From the IMG/VR virus record IMGVR_UViG_3300042351_001561, positions 1 through 50,398 of that record: a stretch of 50,398 nucleotides of DNA. The stretch is one strand, 5' to 3'. Source of the DNA: a virus. Numbering within the stretch: position 1 is the stretch's first letter; the number at the start of each line of letters is the position of its first letter. The position numbers and the translations under genes are program-made. The notes under the pieces were generated by a model that was not told the origin of the DNA, made no database searches, and was given only the letters and a program-made list of their open reading frames with translations. Below are positions 38,736-49,700 of the stretch, one piece after another.

Positions 38736-39479
38736 TCAATACCCTATATTTTCTAGGGATAAAAATTCATCTTTGACATCAATACCCATATCAGCTAATC
38801 TATCCATATACCCAGATCTTCTTAAATATTTAAAAACTAAATTCTCAGTACTAAACTCGCCAGTTGCATTTAAACCGCTTTTTCTGTAAGCTCTGATTTT
38901 TTCTTTTAGTTTTTTTAGTTTTAAAATTTTGGCATCCGCATCCTTTTCATTAGCAATATCCGTTAATTTTTTATCAAACTCTCTTACTTTTTTAACAATA
39001 TCTTTTTTATTTATTTCTGGTTTTTCTTTGCTTGGTTCTTTTCTCCATTTACTATAGAGTATGCTATATATACCATCAGCTGCATCTAAAACTTCTTCAA
39101 CATCTTGTACATATAATTCAACGTCAAAACCTTTGATTTTTATATCATGTTTTAAATTGTATAACTCTTTTTTAGCTGTAAAAAATTCATCAACTAAAAT
39201 ATTATCATCATTAACAGCTTTTTTGTCTATAACAATATGTAAATCAATATCAGAATATTCTGACCAGTTATAATTAGCTAAACTACCAACAAACAAAATA
39301 TCCTCGATAGCAAAACTATCAATACTAAGACTTTCAATAAAATCTTTTCCTATCGCAATTAAACGTTCTCTAATTTCTTTTTTAAGTTTTATCTCATTAA
39401 AATTATCAGATGATGGGTTTTCCCAAATATCCGAATATAAACTAGGTTGGATAGTAAAACTTTTTAAAATATTGTCCAT
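38736..39479 (-). CDS. Nucleotidyltransferase-fold protein
   Basis: A 247-residue protein. FVGSLANYNWSEYSDIDLHIVID (about residues 63-85) is the GS...D-x-D signature of the polymerase-beta-like nucleotidyltransferase fold, with a further Asp-like position in FDVELYVQD. The C-terminal half is a long Lys-rich helical region. Such enzymes add nucleotides to RNA, antibiotics or proteins, and the substrate here is unknown. A TATTTATC word precedes it. Confidence 0.75.
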   Translation of the reverse strand: MDNILKSFTIQPSLYSDIWENPSSDNFNEIKLKKEIRERLIAIGKDFIESLSIDSFAIEDILFVGSLANYNWSEYSDIDLHIVIDKKAVNDDNILVDEFFTAKKELYNLKHDIKIKGFDVELYVQDVEEVLDAADGIYSILYSKWRKEPSKEKPEINKKDIVKKVREFDKKLTDIANEKDADAKILKLKKLKEKIRAYRKSGLNATGEFSTENLVFKYLRRSGYMDRLADMGIDVKDEFLSLENIGY

Positions 39480-39504
39480 ATGAGATAAATATCTCTATTT
39501 TCAG

Positions 39505-40170
39505 TTAAATTAGGTAATCTTCCTCAAATTCCTCAGAAATATAGTGTTCATCCTTTTTTTCGATCCAACCCGTGATAATATATTTGTATTGCCCATTTTG
39601 TGGTGGGTTACCACGATGCTTGTGTGTCCATAAAGCTGGGGCTATAACTAATTTACCAGCTTCTGGTTTTACCTTTTTTGGGTTAAACTTGAATTCTGTC
39701 TCACCACCGTTATCAACATCATTTAAATAATAAATGAAAAACAATTCTCTTTTAGCGGTTGTACCACCTTCATTTTCATGATGCCAAGCATAGTAACCTT
39801 GATCATCAATGTATCTTTGCATTTGCATATGTGGTTGACCGTTATTACCAGCCATATAACAAGATTGAGCTGTTCTTACAGCAGAAGCTTTTGACGCAAA
39901 TCCACCTGTAATTGTCATAAAAGTGTTTTGTTCGATATAATCGACCAAATTACCTAATAAATTTTCTCTTAAATAGTCATAGATATAAACCCAGTTTGGG
40001 TTATCTAAATTCAAATGAATCATCAAATCTGTTGAGGATTTAACGAGTTTATTGACACCAGCACCACTAATACCTTCAGTTTGGTTTTTAGATGTTTCAA
40101 ATTCGTTTATAATAAAATCACAAACTTCTCTGGGGATAGCGTTTTCGTATATTTTAATTAAATTATCCAT
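39505..40170 (-). CDS. 2-oxoglutarate/Fe(II) oxygenase, prolyl-4-hydroxylase-like
   Basis: A 221-residue protein. GYYAWHHENEGGTTAKRELFFIYYLNDVDNGGETEF holds the iron site as H-x-E rather than the usual H-x-D. The distal His is in ALWTHKHRGNPPQNG, followed by YKYIITGWI, with Lys as a possible 2-oxoglutarate anchor. Common in T4-like phages and usually of unknown target. The start overlaps the preceding stop (TAATG). A TATTTATA word on the minus strand (40184-40191) lies upstream. Confidence 0.75.
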   Translation of the reverse strand: MDNLIKIYENAIPREVCDFIINEFETSKNQTEGISGAGVNKLVKSSTDLMIHLNLDNPNWVYIYDYLRENLLGNLVDYIEQNTFMTITGGFASKASAVRTAQSCYMAGNNGQPHMQMQRYIDDQGYYAWHHENEGGTTAKRELFFIYYLNDVDNGGETEFKFNPKKVKPEAGKLVIAPALWTHKHRGNPPQNGQYKYIITGWIEKKDEHYISEEFEEDYLI

Positions 40171-40634
40171 TATAATGTTTTGTTATAAATAATTTTAAAG
40201 CTGTTAATATCATCATTTAATCTTAATGGTATACCCTTATGATCGGTAAAATCACATAATTCTGAATTTTTAAAGAAGACAAAGGCGTTACAGCCAAACT
40301 TATTCGATATATCATCGGAATATTCTTTAACTTTTCTAGCAAATTTACCAAAGTCATTACCATCATTATCGAATAATATAAGGATATTATTTTTTTCCAG
40401 AATATTGGTATAGGTATAGATTAACTTATTTTCTTGCCAAAATTCTACTCTCCAATGACCTATCTCATTCATCGGATAAGCTCCCCATGTTCCACCGTTT
40501 AAAGGCATTTCACCGAAAAACTCGTTGTTATAGTACCATTTAACTAAATAATTCTGGTTACCACGTATGGAAACCTTTGCCATATTATGGAAAGTTATGT
40601 TAGCTCTTGATTCGTGGCGTATATCAACGTACAT
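40170..40634 (-). CDS. Hypothetical protein
   Basis: A 154-residue protein. The first half looks like a beta sandwich (NITFHNMAKVSIRGNQNYLVKWYYNNEFFGEMPLNGGTWGAY, HWRVEFWQENKLIYTYTN). The second half, with ILILFDNDGNDFGKFARKVKEY, resembles a Rossmann-like region. No family recognised. It lies 3 bases from the KTSC gene. Confidence 0.6.
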   Translation of the reverse strand: MYVDIRHESRANITFHNMAKVSIRGNQNYLVKWYYNNEFFGEMPLNGGTWGAYPMNEIGHWRVEFWQENKLIYTYTNILEKNNILILFDNDGNDFGKFARKVKEYSDDISNKFGCNAFVFFKNSELCDFTDHKGIPLRLNDDINSFKIIYNKTL

Positions 40635-40637
40635 ATA

Positions 40638-40880
40638 TTAAAGTTTTCTATAAGTGAATGATTTTGCGATATTTGTGTTGAAGTATTTACCCTGACTTTC
40701 CGCTAAATTCATAGCAGCAAAAGTTTCATGGGGTACATCATCGTATTCATATATTGCACCATTATTAAATGTTACCTGTAGTTTTTTAGTGTTGGTGTTG
40801 TACTTACCTTCTTTAATGTTTGAGCTTTCATACGAAACTACTACGTTCTCACCCAAATACTGTTTACTTGTTACTGACAT
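40638..40880 (-). CDS. KTSC-domain protein
   Basis: An 80-residue protein matching the KTSC domain: VVSYESSNIKEGKYNTNTKKLQVTFNNGAIYEYDDVPHETFAAMNLAESQGKYFNTNIAKSFTY. KTSC domains are found in phages and in lysyl-tRNA-synthetase-like proteins; their role is unclear. It overlaps the upstream gene by 17 bases. Confidence 0.75.
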   Translation of the reverse strand: MSVTSKQYLGENVVVSYESSNIKEGKYNTNTKKLQVTFNNGAIYEYDDVPHETFAAMNLAESQGKYFNTNIAKSFTYRKL

Positions 40881-41112
40881 TTTCTTCGATATTAAATTTT
40901 TTTGTTGGTGTTATTTTTACAAAGTTTTTTACCGTATCTAGGTTATAGATTACGGTATTATTAATGATAAATGGCCCATTTTCAGTCTCTTCTGTTGATT
41001 TTGTTGTTACGATTAAATGGTCTCCACTAATCATAGAGACAGCATTATTCCCGTCATAATTAGAATATTCTATAAAATTACCGTCTTTAAAATAGATTGT
41101 TGTTTTTTCCAT
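40864..41112 (-). CDS. Small hypothetical early protein
   Basis: An 82-residue, beta-rich protein (TTIYFKDGNFIEYSNYDG, DHLIVTTKST, TVIYNLDTVKNFVKI). The ATG at 41112 fits the promoter box at 41128-41135; an upstream Met at 41130 would lie in the promoter. No family recognised. First gene of the minus-strand run to 38736. Confidence 0.6.
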   Translation of the reverse strand: MEKTTIYFKDGNFIEYSNYDGNNAVSMISGDHLIVTTKSTEETENGPFIINNTVIYNLDTVKNFVKITPTKKFNIEENVSNK

Positions 41113-41127
41113 AATATTTATTTTTAA

Positions 41128-41158
41128 CAAAAGTAAGAAAAAAGTTTGGTTATGTCAA
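41128..41158 (-). promoter_or_regulatory. Host-type promoter, minus strand
   Basis: TTG (41158-41156), 20 bases, TACTTTTG (41135-41128), then 15 bases to the ATG at 41112. Overlaps the plus-strand promoter of the ClpC-like gene. Confidence 0.75.
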
Positions 41159-41175
41159 GATTATTCCTATCTTTG
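41146..41175 (+). promoter_or_regulatory. Host-type promoter of the ClpC-like gene
   Basis: TTG (41146-41148), 19 bases, TATCTTTG (41168-41175). The box nearly touches a GTG at 41177, so the real start must lie further down (41198). Confidence 0.75.
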
Positions 41176-41197
41176 CGTGAAATATATATATTCAGAC

Positions 41198-43663
41198 ATG
41201 AAAGAAAGAATGACAAACGAATTAAGAAGCGCCTTTACTAGAGGCCAATCCGTAGCGGTTAAGTATGATGATTCAATGCTTAGGTTACAGCATGTTATTT
41301 TCGGTATACTTACTACCGAAAATATGATATATGAAGTTGTTAAAAACAAGGTATTGGATTTCGATGTCATGGTTAATGATTTAAATGATATCAATAAAAG
41401 GTTATCGGACTCATCTAGTGGTAAACAAGATGGTATATTACCTTTTGAACCAGAATTACAGGAAATAATAAAAGAATGTATTTTAAGGAAAAAACCGACT
41501 GATTACATTACAGTTGAACTTTTCTTTCTTATTTCAATGGAGAAAGAAAATGCTATTGTTAAACTTTTTAAAGAATATGGTTTAACAAAAACATTTATCG
41601 CTAAAAAAATTAAACAGTTATCAACCCCACAAGCAAGTGTGTTTTCTAATGATGATGAATTACCTAGAGATAGAAAACCATTAAATGAGGCTAATAAAAA
41701 CATTAAGTCAAAAACACCGACATTGGATAACTTTGGTCGTGATTTAACGGTATTAGCACAAGAAGGTAAGTTAGATCCTGTTATTGGGCGTGCATCAGAA
41801 GTTGAAAGAGTTTGTCAAATCTTAACAAGAAGAAAGAAAAATAACCCAATCCTTATTGGTGATCCAGGTGTTGGTAAAACTGCAATTGCTGAAAGCTTAG
41901 CGATTAAAATTGCTAATGGTGATTGCCCAAGACCATTAATGAACAAACGTGTCGTAACATTAGATATGACTTCACTTGTTGCTGGCACAAAATATCGTGG
42001 TCAATTTGAAGAAAGGATTAAGGCTATTGTTGATGAGGCTAAAGATAATCCTAATGTAATTTTATTTATCGATGAACTGCATACAATTGTTGGTGCTGGT
42101 AACTCATCTGGTTCTTTGGATGCCGCAAATGTTTTTAAACCAGCGTTGGCTCGTGGAGAACTACAATGTATTGGTGCTACTACTCTTGATGAGTATCGTG
42201 AACATATTGAAAAAGATGGTGCTTTAGATCGTAGGTTCCAAAAAGTTATGGTTAACCCACCACAATTGGGTGAGACAAAAGAAATCCTTATGAATATTAA
42301 GGAAAAATATGAGGATTTTCATAAAGTAACTTATACTGAAGAGGCTATTGATGAAATTATTACATTAGCTGACCGTTACATTACAAATAGAGAGTTCCCT
42401 GATAAAGCCATCGATATTATGGATGAAGCTGGGTCTAGAACACAGGTTGCTGTTAAAGCACCACAAAAAATCAAAGATCTTGAAGCCAAGCTAAAAGAAA
42501 TTAAAGATCAAAAACAACAGGTTGTTAAAACACAGAACTTTGAACAAGCGGCTCAACTTCGTGATCAGGAAAAAAAGATTCTCACTGAATTGGATAAAGA
42601 AAATTCAAGTTGGAAATTATCGATTAACGATAAAAGAAATATTGTGACAGATGATATGATTTCAGAAGTAGTGTCAATGATGACAGGTATACCTGTTAGT
42701 AAAGTGTCTGAGAATGAAATATCAAAGTTATTATCAATGGATAGTGAGTTAGCTAATTGTGTTATTGGTCAGTCGGATGCAATTGATAAAGTTGTTTCTT
42801 CAATTAAAAGAAACAGAACTGGTATTAGGAAACAATCTAAACCAATCGGCTCATTTTTATTTATCGGACCAACTGGAGTTGGTAAAACAGAGTTAGCGAA
42901 ATGTTTAGCTGAAAAAGTTTTTGGTTCAAAGGATGCGATTATTCGTGTTGATATGTCAGAATATTCCGAAAAATTTAACATTAGTAAATTAATTGGAGCA
43001 CCCCCAGGTTATGTTGGGTATAACGAAGGTGGTCAATTAACCGAAAAGGTTAAGAATAAACCATACTCCTTGGTTTTATTCGATGAAATTGAAAAGGCTC
43101 ACCCAGATATTTTTAATGTGATGCTACAATTATTGGATGAAGGTTTCTTAACTGATGCTAATGGTAGAAAAATTAACTTTAAAAATACCATTATTATAAT
43201 GACATCAAATATTGGTTTAAAAGAAGTTCAAGATTTTGGTACAAAGATAGGTTTTAGCGATTCTGAAACTGAGTCTAATACTAATTCAAAAAGTATTATT
43301 GAAAAAAATCTTAAGAAAACTTTTAAACCAGAATTTATTAATCGTTTGGATGAGATTGTCTATTTTAATTACTTAACACAAGATGATGTGATTAAAATCA
43401 TTGATTTACAATTAAAAGATTTTGAGAATCATTTAAAAGAAATTGGCTTTACTGTTAAAATTGATAAAAAAACTAAAGATTTTATTTTAGAAAAAGGTTT
43501 TAATAAATTATATGGTGCAAGAGAGATCCAAAGAACCATACAAAAATATATTGAAGATCCGATTTCTGATGAAATGTTACGTAAACAAATGCCTAAATCT
43601 GGTAAAATAGTTATAACCTATAATACTAAGGCTGAAAAAATAAACGTGAGTATTACCGAGTAA
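41198..43663 (+). CDS. ClpC/ClpA-like AAA+ unfoldase with ClpP-binding loop
   Basis: An 821-residue protein. Residues about 1-140 are a Clp N-domain. D1 has Walker A GDPGVGKT, Walker [10 protein letters not shown] and [13 protein letters not shown]-type motif ([15 protein letters not shown]) marks it as ClpC-like. D2 has [28 protein letters not shown]-type Walker B and GAREIQRTI sensor 2. The loop TKIGFSDS carries IGF, the tripeptide by which ClpA/C/X dock on ClpP. No clpP is seen here, so it would use host ClpP. It would unfold selected proteins in the infected cell. Early promoter. The start at 41198 is set by promoter position. Confidence 0.9.
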   Translation: MKERMTNELRSAFTRGQSVAVKYDDSMLRLQHVIFGILTTENMIYEVVKNKVLDFDVMVNDLNDINKRLSDSSSGKQDGILPFEPELQEIIKECILRKKPTDYITVELFFLISMEKENAIVKLFKEYGLTKTFIAKKIKQLSTPQASVFSNDDELPRDRKPLNEANKNIKSKTPTLDNFGRDLTVLAQEGKLDPVIGRASEVERVCQILTRRKKNNPILIGDPGVGKTAIAESLAIKIANGDCPRPLMNKRVVTLDMTSLVAGTKYRGQFEERIKAIVDEAKDNPNVILFIDELHTIVGAGNSSGSLDAANVFKPALARGELQCIGATTLDEYREHIEKDGALDRRFQKVMVNPPQLGETKEILMNIKEKYEDFHKVTYTEEAIDEIITLADRYITNREFPDKAIDIMDEAGSRTQVAVKAPQKIKDLEAKLKEIKDQKQQVVKTQNFEQAAQLRDQEKKILTELDKENSSWKLSINDKRNIVTDDMISEVVSMMTGIPVSKVSENEISKLLSMDSELANCVIGQSDAIDKVVSSIKRNRTGIRKQSKPIGSFLFIGPTGVGKTELAKCLAEKVFGSKDAIIRVDMSEYSEKFNISKLIGAPPGYVGYNEGGQLTEKVKNKPYSLVLFDEIEKAHPDIFNVMLQLLDEGFLTDANGRKINFKNTIIIMTSNIGLKEVQDFGTKIGFSDSETESNTNSKSIIEKNLKKTFKPEFINRLDEIVYFNYLTQDDVIKIIDLQLKDFENHLKEIGFTVKIDKKTKDFILEKGFNKLYGAREIQRTIQKYIEDPISDEMLRKQMPKSGKIVITYNTKAEKINVSITE

Positions 43664-43714
43664 AAAAAATAATAAAAAAAAGCTTGTTACTGTTGCCTTA
43701 TTGAGTTTTAGTAC

Positions 43715-43722
43715 TATTTATA
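43715..43722 (+). promoter_or_regulatory. TATTTATA element (giant fibre gene)
   Basis: TATTTATA ends 31 bases before the ATG at 43754, after the end of the ClpC-like gene. Confidence 0.45.
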
Positions 43723-43753
43723 TGTTAGTATGTTTAAACTAACGTATATATAA

Positions 43754-46700
43754 ATGGCAACAGTAACAATTTATCTTAGGGATGATCTAGGAAGGGCGCT
43801 ATCCTACGCGGAATTAGACGCTAACTTCCAAAATATAAAGGACGTTATAGAAAATCTAGGTATAGATGATCTATCAGACGTTGTAATAGCTGGCGCTGGC
43901 CCCAATGAAGGGGATATTCTAGTTTGGAATAACTCCACGCTTCAGTGGGAAAATACCCAAGATCTTAAGGGTATTTATACATTAAATCAATTATTTGTTA
44001 CTGGTATGACCCAAAATAGTTCACCAAACTATTTCGTGTCGTTTAATTCAGTTACTGGTGAATATTCTTATTCACCTTTATTAGCAGGTACATCTGGTAC
44101 CGCTGGTACTTCAGGTTATTCAGGTTTAGGTGGTTCTTACGGTACTTCAGGTGAGTCAGGAACATCAGGTTCTTCAGGTTCTGATGGTTCTTCAGGAAAT
44201 GATGGTTCTTTTGGAACTTCAGGGGTTTCAGGGGAATCTGGATCCACAGGAACTTCAGGCGAAAGTGGTGCTGATGGTTCCTTCGGAACTTCAGGTGTAA
44301 GTGGAGAAAGTGGTAGTACAGGTAGTGATGGTTCATCAGGAAATGACGGATCTTATGGTACATCAGGGGTTTCTGGTACTTCAGGTACAAATGGTGTTGA
44401 TGGTGTTGATGGTGTTGATGGTACATCAGGTATAAGTGGTGTTGATGGTTCCTTCGGAACTTCAGGTATAAGTGGTGTTTCTGGTTCCAACGGAACTTCA
44501 GGTATAAGTGGAGAAAGCGGGTCTACAGGATCCGATGGGTCTTCAGGAAATGATGGATCTTTTGGTACATCAGGTATAAGCGGTGAAAGTGGTAGCACTG
44601 GCACAGACGGTTTATCGGGTGCTGATGGTTCTTTCGGAACATCTGGTTTATCAGGTGAATCTGGTTCAACTGGTTCAGATGGTAGTAGTGGTAATAATGG
44701 CTCCAATGGAACTTCAGGTGTAAGTGGAGAGTCAGGTAGTACAGGATCTGACGGTAGTTCAGGAAATGACGGATCGTTTGGAACTTCAGGTCAATCAGGT
44801 GAAAGCGGTTCAACTGGATCCGATGGATCTTCAGGAAACGATGGTTCTTTTGGTACAAGTGGCGTTTCAGGTGAAAGCGGTTCAACTGGTACTTCTGGTT
44901 TAAATGGTGTTGATGGTAGTTCTGGTATCTCTGGATCAGATGGTACATCGGGTTTATCAGGTGTTGATGGTAGTTTTGGAACTTCAGGGTTGTCAGGTGA
45001 GTCTGGATCAACAGGTTCAGATGGTTCTTCAGGAGCTGACGGTAGTTTTGGAACTTCAGGTCAATCTGGTACGTCTGGTTCAACAGGTTCAGATGGTTCT
45101 TCAGGAGCTGACGGTAGTTTTGGAACTTCAGGTCAATCTGGTACGTCTGGTTCAACTGGATCCGATGGATCTTCAGGAAACGATGGTAGTTTTGGTACAA
45201 GTGGTCAATCTGGTGAAAGCGGATCAACTGGTACAGATGGTATTAGTGGTAATAATGGTTCCAACGGAACTTCAGGTATAAGCGGAGAATCAGGATCAAG
45301 TGGTACAAATGGTGTTGATGGTGTTGATGGTGTTGATGGTACATCAGGTGTTTCAGGTTCCAACGGAACCTCAGGTATAAGTGGTGAATCTGGATCAAAT
45401 GGTACTTATGGATCTTCAGGAAACGATGGTTCCTTTGGAACTTCAGGTCAATCTGGTGAATCTGGTTCAACAGGTACAGATGGTAGTAGTGGTAATAATG
45501 GTTCCAACGGAACCTCAGGTATAAGTGGTGAATCTGGGTCAACTGGAACAGACGGATCGAGTGGTTTAGATGGTTCTTTCGGAACATCTGGTCAATCAGG
45601 GGAATCTGGTAGTACAGGTACTGACGGTTCTTCAGGAAATGATGGTAGTTTTGGAACTTCAGGTTTAAGTGGTGAAAGTGGTTCTACAGGATCCGATGGA
45701 TCTTCAGGAAATAATGGTTCCAATGGGACTTCAGGTGTTTCAGGTGAATCTGGTAGTAATGGAACAGATGGTTCTTCAGGAGTTTATGGTTCCTTTGGTT
45801 CAAATGGTCGAAGTGGGGAGTCAGGTTCAAATGGTAGTGATGGTTCTTCAGGTTTAAATGGTGTTAACGGTGTTTCAGGTGTCTCTGGATCAGACGGTAC
45901 ATCGGGTTTATCAGGTGTTGATGGTTCTTTTGGTACATCTGGATTGTCAGGTGAATCAGGATCAACTGGGTCTGATGGATCTTCAGGAAATGATGGGTCT
46001 TATGGCACATCTGGTCAATCAGGTACGTCTGGGTCAACTGGGTCTGATGGATCTTCAGGAAATGATGGGTCTTATGGTACATCTGGATTGTCAGGTGAAT
46101 CAGGTTCAACTGGAACAAACGGTTCTTCAGGAGCTGACGGCTCCAATGGAACCTCAGGTATAAGTGGTGATAGTTCTTCTTCAGGTACATCAGGGTCAAG
46201 TGGATCAAATGGTACTTCAGGTATAGATGGTGAAAGTAATTTATCATCAACATCAGGGACCTCAGGTAGTTCGGGTTCAACTGGAACATCAGGTATTGGT
46301 GGGGATAGTAATTTATCATCAACTTCAGGAACATCTGGATCAAGCGGTTCTTCAGGATCAACTGGTACAAATGGTACTGCTGGTGCGTCAGGTTTAAGTC
46401 AATTTTCAGGTTCTTCAGGAACAGCTGGTTCTACAGGTACAAATGGTACTTCTGGTTTATCAGCAAACTCAGGATCATCAGCAACTTCAGGCAGCTCTGC
46501 TACTTCAGGTTCTAATGGTTCATCAGGAGCGTCAGCTTCTTCAGGCAGCTCTGCAACAAGTGGTACGGTTGGTTCTTCAGGCTTAAGTGCATCATCGGGT
46601 TCGTCAGCGACTTCAGGTACAAACGGTACCTCAGGTTTGAGTGCAAATAGTGGTTCATCAGCAACTTCAGGTACTTCAGCTACATCAGGTAGTTCAGGTT

Positions 46701-49700
46701 CATCAGGTACAAGTGGGGCTTCTGCTTTAAGCGGTAGTTCAGCTACATCAGGATCATCAGCAACTTCAGGTACAAACGGTACCTCAGGTTTAGCTGCTAA
46801 TTCGGGTTCTTCGGCTTCTTCTGGTTCGTCTGCAACGTCAGGAACGGCTGGAAGTTCTGGTTTAAGTGCATCATCTGGAAGTTCAGCTTCTTCAGGTACA
46901 TCTGCAACTAGTGGTTCGGCAGGTTCAAGTGGAGCTTCAGCTTCTTCAGGTACATCTGCAACATCAGGTTCTTCAGCTACAAGTGGAACAGCTGGTACAT
47001 CAGGTTCATCAGGGGCATCAGCATCTTCAGGAACATCAGCATCATCTGGTTCATCTGCAACTTCAGGAACAGCTGGTACAAGTGGTTTATCAGCTAATTC
47101 AGGGTCTTCAGCAACAAGTGGTTCATCAGCAACTTCGGGTACAACAGGTACAAGTGGTTTAGCTGGTTCAAGTAAAACATCTGGTTCATCAGGAACTTCA
47201 GGTTCAAGTGGGGTTGATGGTGCTGATGGTATTTCAGCTATTTCAGCTACATCAGGATCTTCTGGTTCTTCAGGAACAAATGGTACTGGTGGTTTATCAG
47301 GTAATAGTGGTTCATCAGCAACTTCAGGTAGCTCTGCTACAAGTGGTACGGCTGGATCTTCAGGTTTAAGTTCTTCTGCTGGGTCTTCAGCAACAAGTGG
47401 AACTTCAGGTTCAACAGGTTCTGTTGGTTCATCAGGGGCTTCCGCTTCTTCAGGAACATCAGCATCGTCTGGTAGTTCAGCTACTTCAGGTACAAATGGT
47501 ACTTCAGGTTTAGCTGCTAATTCAGGTAGTTCGGGTTCAGCTGGTTCTTCAGGAACTTCTGCGACCTCAGGATCTTCAGGTTCAGCTGGGTCAAGTGGTG
47601 CGTCAGCTTCTTCAGGAACATCAGCATCGTCTGGTAGTTCAGCTACTTCAGGTACAAATGGTACATCAGGGTTGGCCGCTAACTCGGGTTCTTCAGCAAC
47701 TTCAGGTAGCTCCGCTACCTCAGGAACGGCTGGAAGTTCTGGTTTAAGTGCATCATCTGGAAGTTCAGCTTCTTCAGGTACTTCAGGTACAAGTGGATCA
47801 GCTGGTTTTTCAGGCGCTTCAGCTTCTTCAGGTACATCTGCAAGTTCTGGTTCTTCTGCTACAAGTGGAACAAACGGTACTTCGGGATTGAGTTCAAATA
47901 GTGGTTCTTCAGCAACTTCAGGTAGCTCTGCTACGTCAGGAACAGCTGGAAGTTCAGGTTTAAGCGCTTCTTCAGGTACATCAGCGTCAAGCGGTACATC
48001 AGGTTCAACTGGTTCTAATGGTTCTTCAGGTGCTTCAGCTTCTTCAGGAACTTCGGCATCATCTGGTTCATCAGCAACTTCAGGTACAAATGGTACCTCA
48101 GGATTGGCTGCTAATTCGGGATCATCTGCTACAAGTGGATCATCTGCGACTAGCGGTACATCAGGTTCTTCAGGAAGTTCAGCTTCTTCAGGGACCGCAG
48201 GTTCGAGTGGAAATAGTAATAGTTCTGGTTCATCAGGTACATCAGGTAGCTCAGCTACATCAGGTACAAACGGTACATCAGGATTATCTTCAAATAGTGG
48301 TAGTTCAGCAACATCAGGATCTTCAGCAACTTCTGGAACCGCAGGTTCATCAGGGTTGAGTGCAAGTTCTGGTAGTTCAGCAACATCAGGAACCGCAGGT
48401 TCTACGGGATCATCAGGTTCTTCAGGAGCTTCGGCATCTTCAGGAACATCAGCATCGTCTGGTAGTTCAGCTACTTCAGGTACAAATGGTACGAGTGGTT
48501 TAAGTGCATTAAGCGGATCTTCAGCAACTTCAGGTAGTTCGGCTACCTCAGGAACAGCTGGATCTTCAGGTTTAAGTGCTTCAAGTGGTTCTTCAGCAAC
48601 AGCTGGAACATCAGGTTCAGCTGGATCAGCTGGTTCTTCAGGAGCTTCAGCTTCCTCAGGAACTTCGGCATCGTCTGGTTCTTCTGCTACTTCAGGTACA
48701 AATGGTACTTCAGGTTTATCAAGATTGTCTGGTTCTTCAGCAACAGCTGGTACATCGGGTACCTCAGGTACTGATGGTCAATCTGCTTTAAGTGATACTT
48801 CAGGTACATCTGGTTCTTCAGGATCGACTGGTACTTCAGGAACTGATGGTGCTTCTGCATTGAGTAAATCAAGTGGTACATCTGGTTCTAGCGGATCTTC
48901 AGGATCAACTGGTACAAATGGTACGTCAGGCCTAAGCGCTAACTCGGGTTCTTCAGCAACTTCTGGTTCATCAGCAACTTCAGGTACAACAGGTACATCT
49001 GGTAGTTCTGCATTGAGTGGTTCAGCGGGTACTTCAGCAACTTCTGGAACCGCAGGGTCTTCAGGATTAAGTTCATCTTCTGGTTCATCGGCAACTTCAG
49101 GAACCGCAGGTTCATCAGGTTCTAATGGATCTTCAGGAGCATCTGCTTCTTCAGGAACTTCAGCTTCTTCTGGTTCATCAGCAACTTCTGGTACAAATGG
49201 TACCTCAGGTTTAGCTGCAAATAGTGGTTCAAGCGGTACATCAGCATCTTCTGGTACAACTGGTACTGCTGGTACAAATGGTTTATCTCAATTAAGCGGA
49301 TCTTCGGCAACTTCAGGTAGCTCTGCTACTTCAGGAACAGCTGGTAGCTCAGGATTGAGCGCATCTTCGGGGAGCGCAGGTTCATCTGCTACTTCTGGAA
49401 CAACAGGTACTTCTGGTAGTTCAGCGTTAAGTGGTAGCGCAGGTTCTTCTGCGACTTCTGGTTCTTCAGGATCAACAGGTTCTGCTGGTACTTCAGGTGC
49501 TAGTGCAAACTCTGGTAGCTCAGCAACAAGTGGTTCATCAGCGACTTCAGGTACAAATGGTACTTCAGGATTGGGTAGATTAAGTGGGTCTTCAGCAACA
49601 GCTGGTACATCAGGTACTTCAGGTACGGACGGTCAATCAGCGTTAAGTGATACTTCAGGAACTTCTGGATCAAGTGGTTCTACAGGTACATCAGGAACTG

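Noticed and set aside
41177-41197. GTG at 41177 as the start of the ClpC-like gene
   Set aside because: It lies 2 bases after the TATCTTTG promoter box, so upstream of the probable transcription start; ATG at 41198 fits better.
44052-49310. Many long minus-strand reading frames rich in His, Tyr, Leu and Pro, and plus-strand frames rich in Val/Gln
   Set aside because: They are shadows of the Gly-X-Y repeat gene in other frames; their composition is a direct by-product of GGT/TCA-type repeats.
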